Assembly: GCF_000943555.1 (NCBI RefSeq)
Contig: NZ_JTDV01000016.1
Coordinates: 91,023-155,022, forward strand
DNA from: Neotamlana nanhaiensis
GTDB lineage: Bacteria; Bacteroidota; Bacteroidia; Flavobacteriales; Flavobacteriaceae
Reading direction: 5' to 3'
DNA length: 64,000 bases
Notes under the pieces: generated by a model
Databases searched by the model: none
What the model was told of the DNA's origin: nothing
The model's input: only the letters and a program-made list of their open reading frames with translations
Made by a program: the position numbers and the translations under genes
In this document: positions 25,574 through 34,987 of the stretch, in pieces
How positions within the stretch are numbered: position 1 is the stretch's first letter
Layout: each line of letters opens with the position of its first letter

Positions 25574-27979
25574 ATGAGGTGCTTTTTCATTACTTGTTGT
25601 GCGTTGTTGTCAAGCTTTTTACAAGCGCAGCAAATAAAGGTTTTAAATTCTACAACCAGCGAACCACTTTTTGGAGTCGCTATTTATAATATAGATAAAA
25701 CTAAAAGCACGATCACTAATTTTAGGGGTGAAGCCAATATTTCAGATTTTTCAAATAATGAGGTTATTTACTTTAAGCATCTTTCCTATGTTTTAAAGCG
25801 CGTAAAAAAGAGTAGTATTGAAAACAACAAAGTATTTTTAACCCCTAATACGCAAGGTTTAGAAGAAGTACTAATTTCAGCATCTAAATTCGAGCAAAGT
25901 AAACGCCATATTCCTCAAAAAATAATTAGCATTAATGCTGAAAGCGTTGCGTTTAATAACCCACAAACAAGTGCCGATTTATTAGAGCAAACGGGGCATG
26001 TGTTTGTACAGAAAAGCCAATATGGTGGTGGTAGCCCCATGATTCGTGGGTTTTCAACAAACCGATTATTAATTACTGTTGATGGTGTACGTATGAATAA
26101 TGCCATTTTTAGAGGTGGAAATCTGCAAAATGTAATATCTATCGATCCATTTTCAATTCAAAATACCGAAGTTACATTGGGCGCTGGTTCTGTAATTTAT
26201 GGTAGCGATGCTATTGGTGGTGTTATGAGTTTTTATACCCAAAAGCCTCAATTATCTAACTCTAATAAGTTGTTTTTTGATGCCAATGTTCTTGCTCGAT
26301 ATGCTAGTACTAGTAACGAAAAAACAGGACACATCGATTTTAATTTAGGTTACAAAAAATGGGCATTTTTAACCAATGCAAGTTATTCCAATTTTGATGA
26401 TTTGCGTATGGGTAGCTATGGGCCAACAGAGTATTTAAGACCAGAATATGTGGTTACAACAAGTAGTGGTGATCAAATGGTGCAAAATGATAATCCGTTA
26501 ATTCAGCGATTTTCGGGATATAGCCAAATAAACCTCATGCAAAAGGTGAAATTTCAACCCGATGAAAATTTAAACTTTAATTTAGGATTGTTTTACACCG
26601 AAACTTCAAACTACTCGCGTTACGATCGTTTAATTCGTTATCGCGGAAATAATTTGCGTTCGGCAGAGTGGAATTACGGCCCTCAAAAATGGTTTATGTC
26701 CAACTTACAAGTAACTAAATTAAGTAGCCGTCCAATTATTTACGATAAGATAAAAGTAACAGCAGCTTATCAAAATTTTAAGGAAAGTCGAATGGATAGA
26801 GATTTTCAAGATACCGAACGAAATATAAGAGAAGAAGCTGTTGATGCCTTTTCCTTTAATGCCGATTTTGAAAAGGCTTTACGTGCTAAAACCGAATTAT
26901 TTTATGGAGCCGAATATATTTATAACAAGGTAAACTCAACTGGGGAGGTTCAAGATATTGCGGCTAATACAAGCACGCCTACCGTATCAAGATATCCCAA
27001 TGGTGCCACATGGCAATCTGCAGCGGTTTATAGTAGTATTAAGTACAAGCCTAACACGAAGTTTGTATTACAGTCTGGACTGCGTTTTAATCATATTGAT
27101 TCTGAAGCCGATTTTACCGAAAACAACACATATTTAAACTTGCCTTTTTCAACAGCTAAAAACACTTCAGGAGCTTTAACAGGTACTGCCGGTATAACTT
27201 GGTCCCCAAACCAAACTATTCAATGGAAATTAAATGCATCATCGGCCTTTAGAGCACCTAATATTGATGATGTTGGCAAGGTGTTCGATTCCGAACCAGG
27301 TTCGGTAGTAGTGCCTAACGAAAATTTAAAACCAGAATACGCTTATGGCGGTGAATTAGGTTTAAAATTAGATTTTAATAGTATTGTAATTTTCGATTTA
27401 AACACTTACTACACCTATTTAGATAATGCCTTGGTGCGTCGTGATTATAATTTGAATGGTGAAACCGAAATTATGTACGATGACGAACTTAGTAACGTAC
27501 AAGCTATACAAAATGCATCGAAAGCATGGATTTATGGTTTTGAAGTAGGTGCAAGAGTTAATTTTACCGATAGATTAAAACTAACATCGCAATATAATAT
27601 TGTTGGCGGTACCGAAGTAGATAATGGTGTTGAAGTACCGATTAGGCATGCTTCACCAAGTTTTGGTAATGCCCATTTGGTATTTACAGCAAACAAGTTT
27701 AAAGTAGATGCTTTTACTAATTTTAGTGATGGTTTTTCGTATTTACAGTTAGCACCATCGGAGCAAGAGAAAGACTATATTTATGCTTTAGATGACAACG
27801 GAAACCCATACAGCCCGTCGTGGTACACACTTAATTTAAGAACTCAATACCGAATAACAAATGCAGTCACTATAACTGCTAGTTTAGAAAATATAACTGA
27901 TCAACGGTATAAAACGTATTCATCGGGAATTGCAGCCGCTGGTAGAAACTTAATTCTGGCCTTGCATTATAACTTTTAG
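25574..27979 (+). CDS. TonB-dependent receptor, HmuR/haem-receptor-like
   Basis: 801 residues with a signal peptide ending LQAQ. An N-terminal carboxypeptidase-regulatory-like domain (about 20-95) precedes the plug (QYGGGSPMIRGFSTNRLLIT, DGVRMNNAIFRGG, LGAGSVIYGSDAIGGVMSFY) and a C-terminal barrel ending LILALHYNF. A FRAP box (SSAFRAPNIDD, near residue 557) and an NPNL-like box (VPNENLKPE) occur as in haem receptors. No histidine stands between the two boxes, so haem specificity is uncertain. The gene is in one run with porZ and recO. A strong terminator hairpin follows at 27989. Confidence 0.9.
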   Translation: MRCFFITCCALLSSFLQAQQIKVLNSTTSEPLFGVAIYNIDKTKSTITNFRGEANISDFSNNEVIYFKHLSYVLKRVKKSSIENNKVFLTPNTQGLEEVLISASKFEQSKRHIPQKIISINAESVAFNNPQTSADLLEQTGHVFVQKSQYGGGSPMIRGFSTNRLLITVDGVRMNNAIFRGGNLQNVISIDPFSIQNTEVTLGAGSVIYGSDAIGGVMSFYTQKPQLSNSNKLFFDANVLARYASTSNEKTGHIDFNLGYKKWAFLTNASYSNFDDLRMGSYGPTEYLRPEYVVTTSSGDQMVQNDNPLIQRFSGYSQINLMQKVKFQPDENLNFNLGLFYTETSNYSRYDRLIRYRGNNLRSAEWNYGPQKWFMSNLQVTKLSSRPIIYDKIKVTAAYQNFKESRMDRDFQDTERNIREEAVDAFSFNADFEKALRAKTELFYGAEYIYNKVNSTGEVQDIAANTSTPTVSRYPNGATWQSAAVYSSIKYKPNTKFVLQSGLRFNHIDSEADFTENNTYLNLPFSTAKNTSGALTGTAGITWSPNQTIQWKLNASSAFRAPNIDDVGKVFDSEPGSVVVPNENLKPEYAYGGELGLKLDFNSIVIFDLNTYYTYLDNALVRRDYNLNGETEIMYDDELSNVQAIQNASKAWIYGFEVGARVNFTDRLKLTSQYNIVGGTEVDNGVEVPIRHASPSFGNAHLVFTANKFKVDAFTNFSDGFSYLQLAPSEQEKDYIYALDDNGNPYSPSWYTLNLRTQYRITNAVTITASLENITDQRYKTYSSGIAAAGRNLILALHYNF

Positions 27980-27988
27980 AGAAATAAA

Positions 27989-28020
27989 AACCGCCATAAT
28001 GCTTTAACATTATGGCGGTT
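27989..28020. terminator. Bidirectional terminator hairpin
   Basis: Perfect 13-bp stem AACCGCCATAATG / CATTATGGCGGTT with loop CTTTAA, between convergent genes. The A-run at 27986-27990 becomes a U-run for the minus-strand gene; the plus side has only a weak T tract. Confidence 0.85.
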
Positions 28021-28064
28021 AATAAATTAAGTTCAGGGGAAGATATTAAACCTTTATTTATAAT

Positions 28065-30332
28065 TTATTTTATAGCTTTTTTATTGATTATTTTACCACT
28101 GTTTAATTCAACTTTAGCAATATAAATCTTGTTTTTAAGCTCTGAAAGCTGATAGGTTTCAGATTGGTTTTTACCCTTTAAGTTGTATAGTTGACGCCCA
28201 ACTAAATCGAAAATTTTAACCGATTTTATGGTTTCGTTACCCGAAACACTAAACCTAATATTATCGTTTTCTAAATTAATAATATCTAGTTGGCTGGTTT
28301 GCGCCTCAAAAGTTTCAGCCGTTAACACAGTTTCGTTAAATACAATTTCAAAACGGTCGTTATATACGCCTGTTTCAGAAGTAAAGCTATAATCGCTATT
28401 ACTTAAATTGTGGACTTTGTTTAACAAGTTGTCTTTTAAAATTACGGCATTATTTCCTAAAAATTCACCTTCAAAATTAGCTAACGATAAACTATAAATA
28501 GTAGGTTGGTTAATTTTTGTACTAAACCCAAGTTTAATAATTTCATCGTTAGTTAAGCTACTCGTAGGTTTACCTTGAATGGCGAATTTTGTACTTTCGT
28601 TTTCAATGCTTGTATATAAAGCAGCTGGTAATTCATGTATAGAAAGTCGTGGTGCATCGTAGGCTAAAGCATCCATTCCATTAGTTGCGCCATCAACATA
28701 AGCTACTAATATTTGGTTAAACACACCGTTGTCTGATGTTAGATTAACCCACAGTCTGTTGCCCGTAAAGCTCTTACCTTTAGAACCACTTGTTTTAAAA
28801 AACTGACTGTTACTTGAGTTATCTGCCATACGCATAGCGTTGGTAAAGGTTGCAGTTCCACCTGCTCCAACTCCTGCTATAAAAAAGCCTTGACCTGTAG
28901 GTATGTATTGCAAAGGAATAGTTCCTTCTCCACCTGGTGACGTAGCAACACCTCCAGAACCTGTTGAATAAATAGCATAATCATTTTTACTAAAATTTAA
29001 GTTTTGGTTACCGGCATTTCCAGCATCTGGCGGTGAGGCTTGCGACCAAAAATAAGCGGCCCCCTCTACCACACTACTATTAGCAGCATAGAAAGCATCA
29101 AAATCAATAGCCGATGGATATGGGTTACCAATAAAATTCCAGTTTTGCGCTGGTGCAACGTTGGCAGCATTTGTATAAATAGGCACTGGAACATCACCTG
29201 TATTAAATTCACCTTCAAATGCAGCTGTACCAGAAGCTCCAAAACCGCTTGGGAAAAAGCGCGATTCAGTTACCGCATAACCAACTCCCGGTATCATGGT
29301 ATCGCCACCATACGCATATTGCCAGTCATTATTATCATCATCAATATCATCACCATTAGTATCAACGAAATTTGCACCATTAAACCAAAAACGTCTATCT
29401 CCATCTACATCTGGAAAAACATTTCCTATAGTTTCGTCAACAACAGGAGAACTCCAATAGGTATAAAAATACCATTGATCTTTTGGAGCAGTTAATTTAT
29501 TTACTCTAGCTGTTCCTGTAAGCGTAAATAAACCTGCATCATCATTTTGTACAAAATTACCCTGTGTTTCTACAACAATATTTCCGTTTATAGTTACGTC
29601 ATTCTCCACTTCTACAAAAGTGCCATTGCCTACATTTAAATTTCCATTTACTACTAAGCTACAGGCACTAAAACTACCATGTGTACTGGTGTTATATACA
29701 TTGTCAAGAACTGCGCTTATTGTTAAATCGGGACCTGTACCATTACTCCAATTGGTACCATCCCAAGTTATTGTGCCTCCTGGACAAGGCAATAAGGAAA
29801 CTGTTCCATTAAAAACAAAGTCATTAATACTAAATGTTCCTGTGCCGGCAGACCCACCCCATCCATAAATTCTAAAGGTTACCGCAGTAATGTTTTGATA
29901 AATAATATTGGATAAATCAATTGTTGTTCCTGTTTCGTTGGGGGTGCCAATATTTGTTGTATAGCCATCAATACTACTTCTAAAAGCAAACTGATTTGGA
30001 CCAGTTCCTGAGGCTTGTCCTGTATAAGCAAAACTAATGAAGTTTATTTCATAACCAGAATTAGAAGTTAATGTAAATTCAAAATAGTCATTTGTATCAA
30101 GGGTCGGTGAATCCCACCCTCTAGCATTATATCTGTTAGATGAAGTGTTCCCTGAGATACCCGAACCTCTCCCTATACCAGAAACACTAATGTTGGGATT
30201 TACTATTTGACCATTAGTGTAAGGATCGTCAGTATAAGGATCAACTCCAGTAATAGGATTTTCAAAAATACTTTGCCCAAAACCAAAATTAAAGGCAAAA
30301 AAAGCAAAGAATATTAGAGTAATTTTTTTCAT
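28065..30332 (-). CDS. Secreted T9SS cargo protein with C-terminal sorting domain
   Basis: 755 residues with a signal peptide ending NFGFGQ. The N-terminal third is a Ser/Thr/Gly-rich beta domain (YFEFTLTSNSGYEINFISFAY). A central part resembles the right-handed or jelly-roll repeats common in flavobacterial surface proteins (SLVVNGNLNVGNGTFVEVEN, DVTINGNIVVETQGNFVQND). The C-terminal about 80 residues (IKSVKIFDLVGRQLYNLKGK, YIAKVELNSGKIINKKAIK) form a type A T9SS sorting domain. It is exported by the type IX system and anchored or released at the surface. The ligand or activity is unknown. Confidence 0.88.
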   Translation of the reverse strand: MKKITLIFFAFFAFNFGFGQSIFENPITGVDPYTDDPYTNGQIVNPNISVSGIGRGSGISGNTSSNRYNARGWDSPTLDTNDYFEFTLTSNSGYEINFISFAYTGQASGTGPNQFAFRSSIDGYTTNIGTPNETGTTIDLSNIIYQNITAVTFRIYGWGGSAGTGTFSINDFVFNGTVSLLPCPGGTITWDGTNWSNGTGPDLTISAVLDNVYNTSTHGSFSACSLVVNGNLNVGNGTFVEVENDVTINGNIVVETQGNFVQNDDAGLFTLTGTARVNKLTAPKDQWYFYTYWSSPVVDETIGNVFPDVDGDRRFWFNGANFVDTNGDDIDDDNNDWQYAYGGDTMIPGVGYAVTESRFFPSGFGASGTAAFEGEFNTGDVPVPIYTNAANVAPAQNWNFIGNPYPSAIDFDAFYAANSSVVEGAAYFWSQASPPDAGNAGNQNLNFSKNDYAIYSTGSGGVATSPGGEGTIPLQYIPTGQGFFIAGVGAGGTATFTNAMRMADNSSNSQFFKTSGSKGKSFTGNRLWVNLTSDNGVFNQILVAYVDGATNGMDALAYDAPRLSIHELPAALYTSIENESTKFAIQGKPTSSLTNDEIIKLGFSTKINQPTIYSLSLANFEGEFLGNNAVILKDNLLNKVHNLSNSDYSFTSETGVYNDRFEIVFNETVLTAETFEAQTSQLDIINLENDNIRFSVSGNETIKSVKIFDLVGRQLYNLKGKNQSETYQLSELKNKIYIAKVELNSGKIINKKAIK

Positions 30333-30397
30333 AGCTTAAGGGTTTTAGGTGTGGAACTTTTTAAAGAACCAGATTTGGCGTTTTATTTTAAATTATT

Positions 30398-30901
30398 ATG
30401 GTTTCAATGTTTATTTTTGAGCACATGCAGCAACCCAAAAAAACATATACACTACAAGAGGCTACTAAAAAACTAGAGCATTATTGCGCATATCAAGAGC
30501 GTTGTCATCAAGAAGTACGAAAAAAATTAGTGACTATGCACATGATACCCGAAGCTATCGATGCGGTAATAGTACACTTGCTTCAACACAACTTTTTAAA
30601 CGAAGCTCGTTTTGCCAAAACATTCGTTAGAGGTAAGTTTAGAATTAAGAAATGGGGGCGCCGTCGATTAACTTTAGAACTAAAGAAAAAAGACATTAGC
30701 AAAGCTAATATAAATGAGGCATTTAGAGAAATTACAGACGCGGAGTATATCGAGGTTTTTAATGATTTAGCCGAAAAGAAAGCCAACAGTATTACCGAAA
30801 GTAATAAACTAAAGAAAAAAAAGAAGCTTGCCGATTACTTATTATACCGTGGTTGGGAATCGCATTTGGTTTACGAAAAAGCCAATGAGTTGTTTGGTTA
30901 A
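30398..30901 (+). CDS. recX: Regulatory protein RecX
   Basis: Up to 167 residues. ATG codons at 30398, 30407 and 30425 are all possible starts, and similarity to the family begins near the third (QPKKTYTLQEATKKLEHYCAY). Three-helix repeats typical of RecX are seen: CHQEVRKKLV, VIVHLLQHNFLNEARFAKTF, VRGKFRIKKWGRRRLTLELK and KLADYLLYRGWESHLVYE. RecX limits RecA filament growth. It is a stand-alone gene here, divergent from the T9SS cargo gene, with its own terminator at 30958. Confidence 0.9.
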   Translation: MVSMFIFEHMQQPKKTYTLQEATKKLEHYCAYQERCHQEVRKKLVTMHMIPEAIDAVIVHLLQHNFLNEARFAKTFVRGKFRIKKWGRRRLTLELKKKDISKANINEAFREITDAEYIEVFNDLAEKKANSITESNKLKKKKKLADYLLYRGWESHLVYEKANELFG

Positions 30902-30957
30902 GGTGGTGTTTTTTGCCATTTTATGTGTTTTAAATATGGCTTAAAAGCATAAAAAAG

Positions 30958-31003
30958 GAGGTCGTTTAAAAATTACTTTCTAGACGACCTCTTTGTTTTT
31001 TTT
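30958..31003 (+). terminator. Rho-independent terminator after recX
   Basis: Stem GAGGTCGTTTA (30958-30968) pairs with TAGACGACCTC (30981-30991), with one G-U pair, followed by TTTG and a run of T. The rest of the 262-bp gap to 31164 is AT-rich with no other clear element. Confidence 0.85.
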
Positions 31004-31163
31004 AAACTGTAACAAAATCAAAGTTTTAGATACTCATAAGGTACAATATTTAAAAAAAGGTTCAAAAAAGCCTTGTCATTATTTAACCTGTCATTTCAAC
31101 TAAATTATTTGCGGAGTTATACAAATAAACTTACATTTAATTTATCATTTATAATTATTAGCT

Positions 31164-31790
31164 ATGCTCGAGTGGTTTTCTCAATTAGATTTTATTTCAC
31201 AATTTTACTGGCTCATTGCCCTAATTGGTTCACTTGTTTTTGTTATTGTCGTGATTTTAGCATTCGCTGGCGGCGATAGCGACGACTTTTCTGATATTGA
31301 TACAGAAATTGAAGCAGATACAGGTATTGGTTTCCAATTTATCACCTTTAAAAATCTTGTTGGGTTTTTTACCATTTTTGGTTGGAGCGGTATTGCTTGC
31401 TTAGAAGCTAACTTACCTTTACCAATGGTTTTTGTTATTTCTTTTGCTTCGGGTTTACTCATGATGACCATTATGGCGAGTATGTTTTATTTTATGAAAA
31501 AACTAACCGATAGTGGCACATTAAATTATAAAAACGCCATTGGAGCCATTGGTGAAGTATATTTAACCATTGGCGAAAACCGCAGTAAAATGGGTAAAGT
31601 CTCAGTACGTGTTCAAGGATCGTTGCGCGAGCTTGACGCATTAACAGATAATTTTGAACCTTTACCATCGGGCACCATAATTAAAGTGGTTGATGTAACA
31701 AGTAACGGTATTTTAATAGTAAACAAAACAATTAAATCTATAGAACCAACAAAACAAAAAACTTATGAAATTACTGATGGCTCAAGATAG
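31164..31790 (+). CDS. NfeD-like membrane protein
   Basis: 208 residues. Membrane segments lie at about 14-35, 65-85 and 88-110; the last is rich in M/F and ends in KKLTDSG. A soluble C-terminal domain of about 75 residues (AIGAIGEVYLTIGENRSKMG, KVSVRVQGSLRELDALT, LPSGTIIKVVDVTSNGILIV) has the NfeD OB-fold pattern. NfeD proteins partner with flotillin/SPFH proteins in membrane microdomains. The downstream flotillin gene overlaps its 3' end by 26 bp, which supports the pairing. Confidence 0.85.
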   Translation: MLEWFSQLDFISQFYWLIALIGSLVFVIVVILAFAGGDSDDFSDIDTEIEADTGIGFQFITFKNLVGFFTIFGWSGIACLEANLPLPMVFVISFASGLLMMTIMASMFYFMKKLTDSGTLNYKNAIGAIGEVYLTIGENRSKMGKVSVRVQGSLRELDALTDNFEPLPSGTIIKVVDVTSNGILIVNKTIKSIEPTKQKTYEITDGSR

Positions 31791-33177
31791 CTATAACTTT
31801 GGCTTACCACTTACACTTATTTTTGCGGTATTATTTATTTTCCTTTTTCTTATTATTTTAATTAGACGCTACAAACGCTGTCCATCGGATAGAATTTTAG
31901 TGGTTTATGGTAAAGTTGGCGGCGGTCAATCGGCAAAGTGTATTCATGGTGGTGCTGCCTTTATTTTCCCTGTTATTCAAGATTACGAATTTCTAGATTT
32001 AACACCTATATCAATAGAAGTTAACCTTGTAAATGCGTTGTCTAAACAAAATATCCGTGTAAACGTACCATCTCGATTTACTATTGGTGTTTCTACCGAA
32101 CCTGGTGTAATGCAAAATGCTGCTGAAAGATTATTAGGTTTATCTATGAACGATGTTCAAGAGCTTGCTAAAGAAATTATTTTCGGACAATTACGCTTGG
32201 TAGTTGCCTCTATGGATATTGAAGAAATTAATTCGGATAGAGATAAATTTTTAACCAACATTTCGCAAAGTGTAGAATCGGAGCTTAAAAAAGTAGGTTT
32301 AAAATTAATTAACGTAAACATTACCGATATTGTTGACGAATCGGGTTACATTGAAGCTTTAGGTAAAGAAGCAGCGGCGCATGCTATAAATGCCGCCAGA
32401 AAATCGGTTGCCGAGAAAAACAGAGATGGTTCTATTGGTGAAGCTAACGCTTTACAAGACGAAAGAACTCAAGTTGCTGCTGCAAATGCACAAGCCGTTG
32501 AAGGAGAGAATACCGCAAAAATTGCTGTTGCAAACTCTGATTCGTTACGTAGACAACGTGAAGCGGAAGCAGAACGTGTGGCGATTGCTTCAGAAAAAGT
32601 ACAAAGCGCAAAAGCATTAGAAGAAGCATATGCTGCCGAACAAGAAGCCGAAACCGCAAGGGCAGACAGAGAACGCTCGTCTCAAATGGCCGATGTTATT
32701 GTACCTGCAGAAATAGATAAAAAGAAAGCCGAAATTGATGCTGAAGCTGAAGCTGAACGTATTAGGCGTCGCGCTAAAGGTGAAGCCGATGCGATTTTAT
32801 TTAAAGCTCAAGCGGAAGCAAAAGGTTTATATGAAGTATTAACAAAACAGGCTGCAGGTTTAGATCAAATCGTTAAGGCTGCAGGTAACAACTCAAAAGA
32901 TGCTGTGTTACTTTTAATAGCCGATAAATTACCAGAACTTGTAAAAACTCAAGCCGAAGCCATTAAAAATATTAAAATTGATAAGGTTACTGTTTGGGAA
33001 AATGGTAGTAGTGAAAACGGCAAATCTTCAACTGCTAATTTTCTTTCGGGAATGTACAAATCGGTACCGCCATTACAAGAAATGTTTAATATGGCTGGTA
33101 TGGAATTACCCGAGTATTTAAAAGGTAAAGATGTTGAAAAGCCTAACGAAACACAAGACGATAAACCATCGGCATAA
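31765..33177 (+). CDS. Flotillin-family (SPFH) protein
   Basis: 470 residues. An N-terminal membrane helix (about 12-34) is followed by a short basic stretch (RRYKRCPSDRILVVYG) and the SPFH domain (about 40-200). A long Ala/Glu/Arg-rich coiled-coil (about 205-380; NAQAVEGENTAKIAVANSDS, EAEAERIRRRAKGEADAILF) and a short C-terminal tail complete the flotillin layout. It probably oligomerises at the inner membrane and scaffolds protein complexes. The start codon used lies 26 bp inside the nfeD-like gene; a downstream methionine (residue 5) is also possible. A terminator hairpin lies at 33316. Confidence 0.92.
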   Translation: MKLLMAQDSYNFGLPLTLIFAVLFIFLFLIILIRRYKRCPSDRILVVYGKVGGGQSAKCIHGGAAFIFPVIQDYEFLDLTPISIEVNLVNALSKQNIRVNVPSRFTIGVSTEPGVMQNAAERLLGLSMNDVQELAKEIIFGQLRLVVASMDIEEINSDRDKFLTNISQSVESELKKVGLKLINVNITDIVDESGYIEALGKEAAAHAINAARKSVAEKNRDGSIGEANALQDERTQVAAANAQAVEGENTAKIAVANSDSLRRQREAEAERVAIASEKVQSAKALEEAYAAEQEAETARADRERSSQMADVIVPAEIDKKKAEIDAEAEAERIRRRAKGEADAILFKAQAEAKGLYEVLTKQAAGLDQIVKAAGNNSKDAVLLLIADKLPELVKTQAEAIKNIKIDKVTVWENGSSENGKSSTANFLSGMYKSVPPLQEMFNMAGMELPEYLKGKDVEKPNETQDDKPSA

Positions 33178-33315
33178 GTTAGAATCAAATTAAAATCGCG
33201 AGATTATTTAAAAAAGCATCAATAAAAAAACAAGCCGTTGGTGCTTTTATCATTCAAAATTCCATAAGCATAAAATTAATACAGTTTTTAAAGCAATTAA
33301 TGATTCATTAAAAAT

Positions 33316-33356
33316 AAAATCCGAGAGATGAAACTAATCAAATCTCGGATTTTTTA
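33316..33356. terminator. Terminator hairpin between flotillin and the DUF6646 gene
   Basis: Stem AAAATCCGAGA (33316-33326) pairs perfectly with TCTCGGATTTT (33343-33353) around a 16-nt loop and is followed by T residues. It is also flanked by A residues on the left, so it could serve both strands. The remaining 261-bp gap shows nothing else. Confidence 0.8.
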
Positions 33357-33438
33357 CTTTGTGTAGTAAAATTTACGATTTCTAAATACGCTTAACTTAG
33401 GATAGATAACTTTTGTATTCTAAGCAATAATGTAGCTT

Positions 33439-33954
33439 CTATAAATTAAAAGTAGCTCCCAAATTTACAGATACTTGGTTGTGTAAAGTTTCTGGAGCTG
33501 TTAACGTATCTGAATTATATTTTGCAAATGGCACGTTAAGTTCTGTAAAAACTCCAAAACCATCACTAAAAAAGTAACGCGCCCCTAAATGACCACCAAA
33601 ATTTTTGAGACCTAAACTTAAACCTGGATATACATCAAAATTATCATCGATGTTAATTACGTTTCCTAGGTTGGCACTAAAACGAGCTCTAAGGTCTACA
33701 CGGTCACCAAAATCGGCATTTAAATCATCAATTGCATTGTCTTTTAAAACTTCGTTTACGCCTAATAAATAGGTTGTAGTTAATCCAATAGAAATATTTT
33801 CGCCAATACCATAATCGTAACTTAAATTTAAACCTGTAGCATTATCTTGTACGTTTAAACCAACTTGAAACTTAGCATCACCTTTGCCTTCAAATGCTTG
33901 GGCATTAATAAAAAGGGTACTTGTTAAGGCTAATAATAAAATTAAATTTTTCAT
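33439..33954 (-). CDS. Outer-membrane beta-barrel protein, DUF6646-like
   Basis: 171 residues with a signal peptide ending FINAQ. The mature part alternates hydrophobic residues in short strands (LNLSYDYGIGENISIGLTTTY, VDLRARFSANLGNVI, FDVYPGLSLGLKNFGGHLGARYFF) and ends in Phe-x-Leu (ATFNL). This is the pattern of a small eight-strand outer-membrane barrel and looks like the DUF6646 family of flavobacteria. Function unknown. Single gene. Confidence 0.82.
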   Translation of the reverse strand: MKNLILLLALTSTLFINAQAFEGKGDAKFQVGLNVQDNATGLNLSYDYGIGENISIGLTTTYLLGVNEVLKDNAIDDLNADFGDRVDLRARFSANLGNVINIDDNFDVYPGLSLGLKNFGGHLGARYFFSDGFGVFTELNVPFAKYNSDTLTAPETLHNQVSVNLGATFNL

Positions 33955-34008
33955 ATTATTTTTAAAGATTTGTTGGACAAAGATATATATTTTTTCAAGT
34001 ATAAAAAT

Positions 34009-34875
34009 TTACTTACTTAATTTTTTATGAGTTCGTGTAATGGCCTGTTGGTTTTTCCAGTCTATCCATTTTTGGCCTTTTAAACGACGCATAAAATTGT
34101 CGAGATAGCGCATAATAACAAGGTTGTAAATGGCCTTGCTAAAGTTTTTAGGGTTTCTGGCAACAGCGCGCAAACTCATAGAAAAACCAGGGGTTTTGTA
34201 ACGCATGTAATGCCAATAACCTTCTGGGATGTATAATACTTCGCCGTGGTTAAGTTGGCATTTCCAACCTTTAGCTTTTTTAAGTGCCGGCCATTTTTTT
34301 AAATCGGGGTTATTAAAATTTATGTCTTCGCGTGTAATTAACGAATGTGGTATTTTGTACAGAAAGTCGTTTTGTTTCTGATCGAATAGGATGCATTGCT
34401 TTTGTCCGTCGAAATGAAAATGAAAAATATTTGCTAAATCTATGTCGTAATGCATAAATGTATGCGAGTTTTTACCACCAAAAAACAACATGGGGATACC
34501 TTTCATTAGGCTTAACCCAAAATCGGGAAATGTAAAATCGTTTTGTAACTGTGGTATTTCTTTTAGAGCATTCCATAAAAAAATGCGAAACTTGGTTGGC
34601 TCGCGTTTAAGTAAATCGATGTACTCGGCAAGTTTCATTCTGGCATGCGGTTGGTTAAAACCGTCTTCGTGACTTACAGGGCGGTCGTCGTACAAAGGTA
34701 CTGTTAAATTACCTCCAACAGACTTCATATAGTCTAAATTCCATTTGGTATATGCTGGCCAATCTTTAATAAAACCTTCAATAACCACAGGTTTTTGTGG
34801 TTTAAAATAGTGTTTTAAAAATGCCTGTTTGGTAATGTGTTTTACGCGTGGAATATCTTGTAAGTTCAATGTCAA
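34009..34875 (-). CDS. Cupin-8/JmjC-like Fe(II)/2-oxoglutarate oxygenase
   Basis: 288 residues. The double-stranded beta-helix carries H142-x-D144 in FMHYDIDLANIFHFHFDG and a distal H222 in YIPEGYWHYMRY, together forming the iron triad. KPVVIEGFIKDWPA at the N-terminus is typical of the FIH-like cupin_8 family. Such enzymes hydroxylate protein or small-molecule substrates using Fe(II), O2 and 2-oxoglutarate; the target here is unknown. A basic C-terminal tail (FMRRLKGQKWIDWKNQQ) follows. Single gene upstream of nothing obvious in its path. Confidence 0.87.
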   Translation of the reverse strand: MTLNLQDIPRVKHITKQAFLKHYFKPQKPVVIEGFIKDWPAYTKWNLDYMKSVGGNLTVPLYDDRPVSHEDGFNQPHARMKLAEYIDLLKREPTKFRIFLWNALKEIPQLQNDFTFPDFGLSLMKGIPMLFFGGKNSHTFMHYDIDLANIFHFHFDGQKQCILFDQKQNDFLYKIPHSLITREDINFNNPDLKKWPALKKAKGWKCQLNHGEVLYIPEGYWHYMRYKTPGFSMSLRAVARNPKNFSKAIYNLVIMRYLDNFMRRLKGQKWIDWKNQQAITRTHKKLSK

Positions 34876-34987
34876 GACCTATAAAAATTTAAGCTGCAAA
34901 GTTAAGAAAACGTAACCTGACTAAAAATATTGTTTGTAATGCCAATTACCAACCTATAGGATGTTTGGTTTAAAACAAAAGAAAAAA

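Noticed and set aside
28065..30332. Antisense ORFs of up to 151 codons (for example 29040-29495 plus) inside the T9SS cargo gene
   Set aside because: They are mirror frames of a repetitive Thr/Asn-rich coding sequence, with no start context or recognisable protein.
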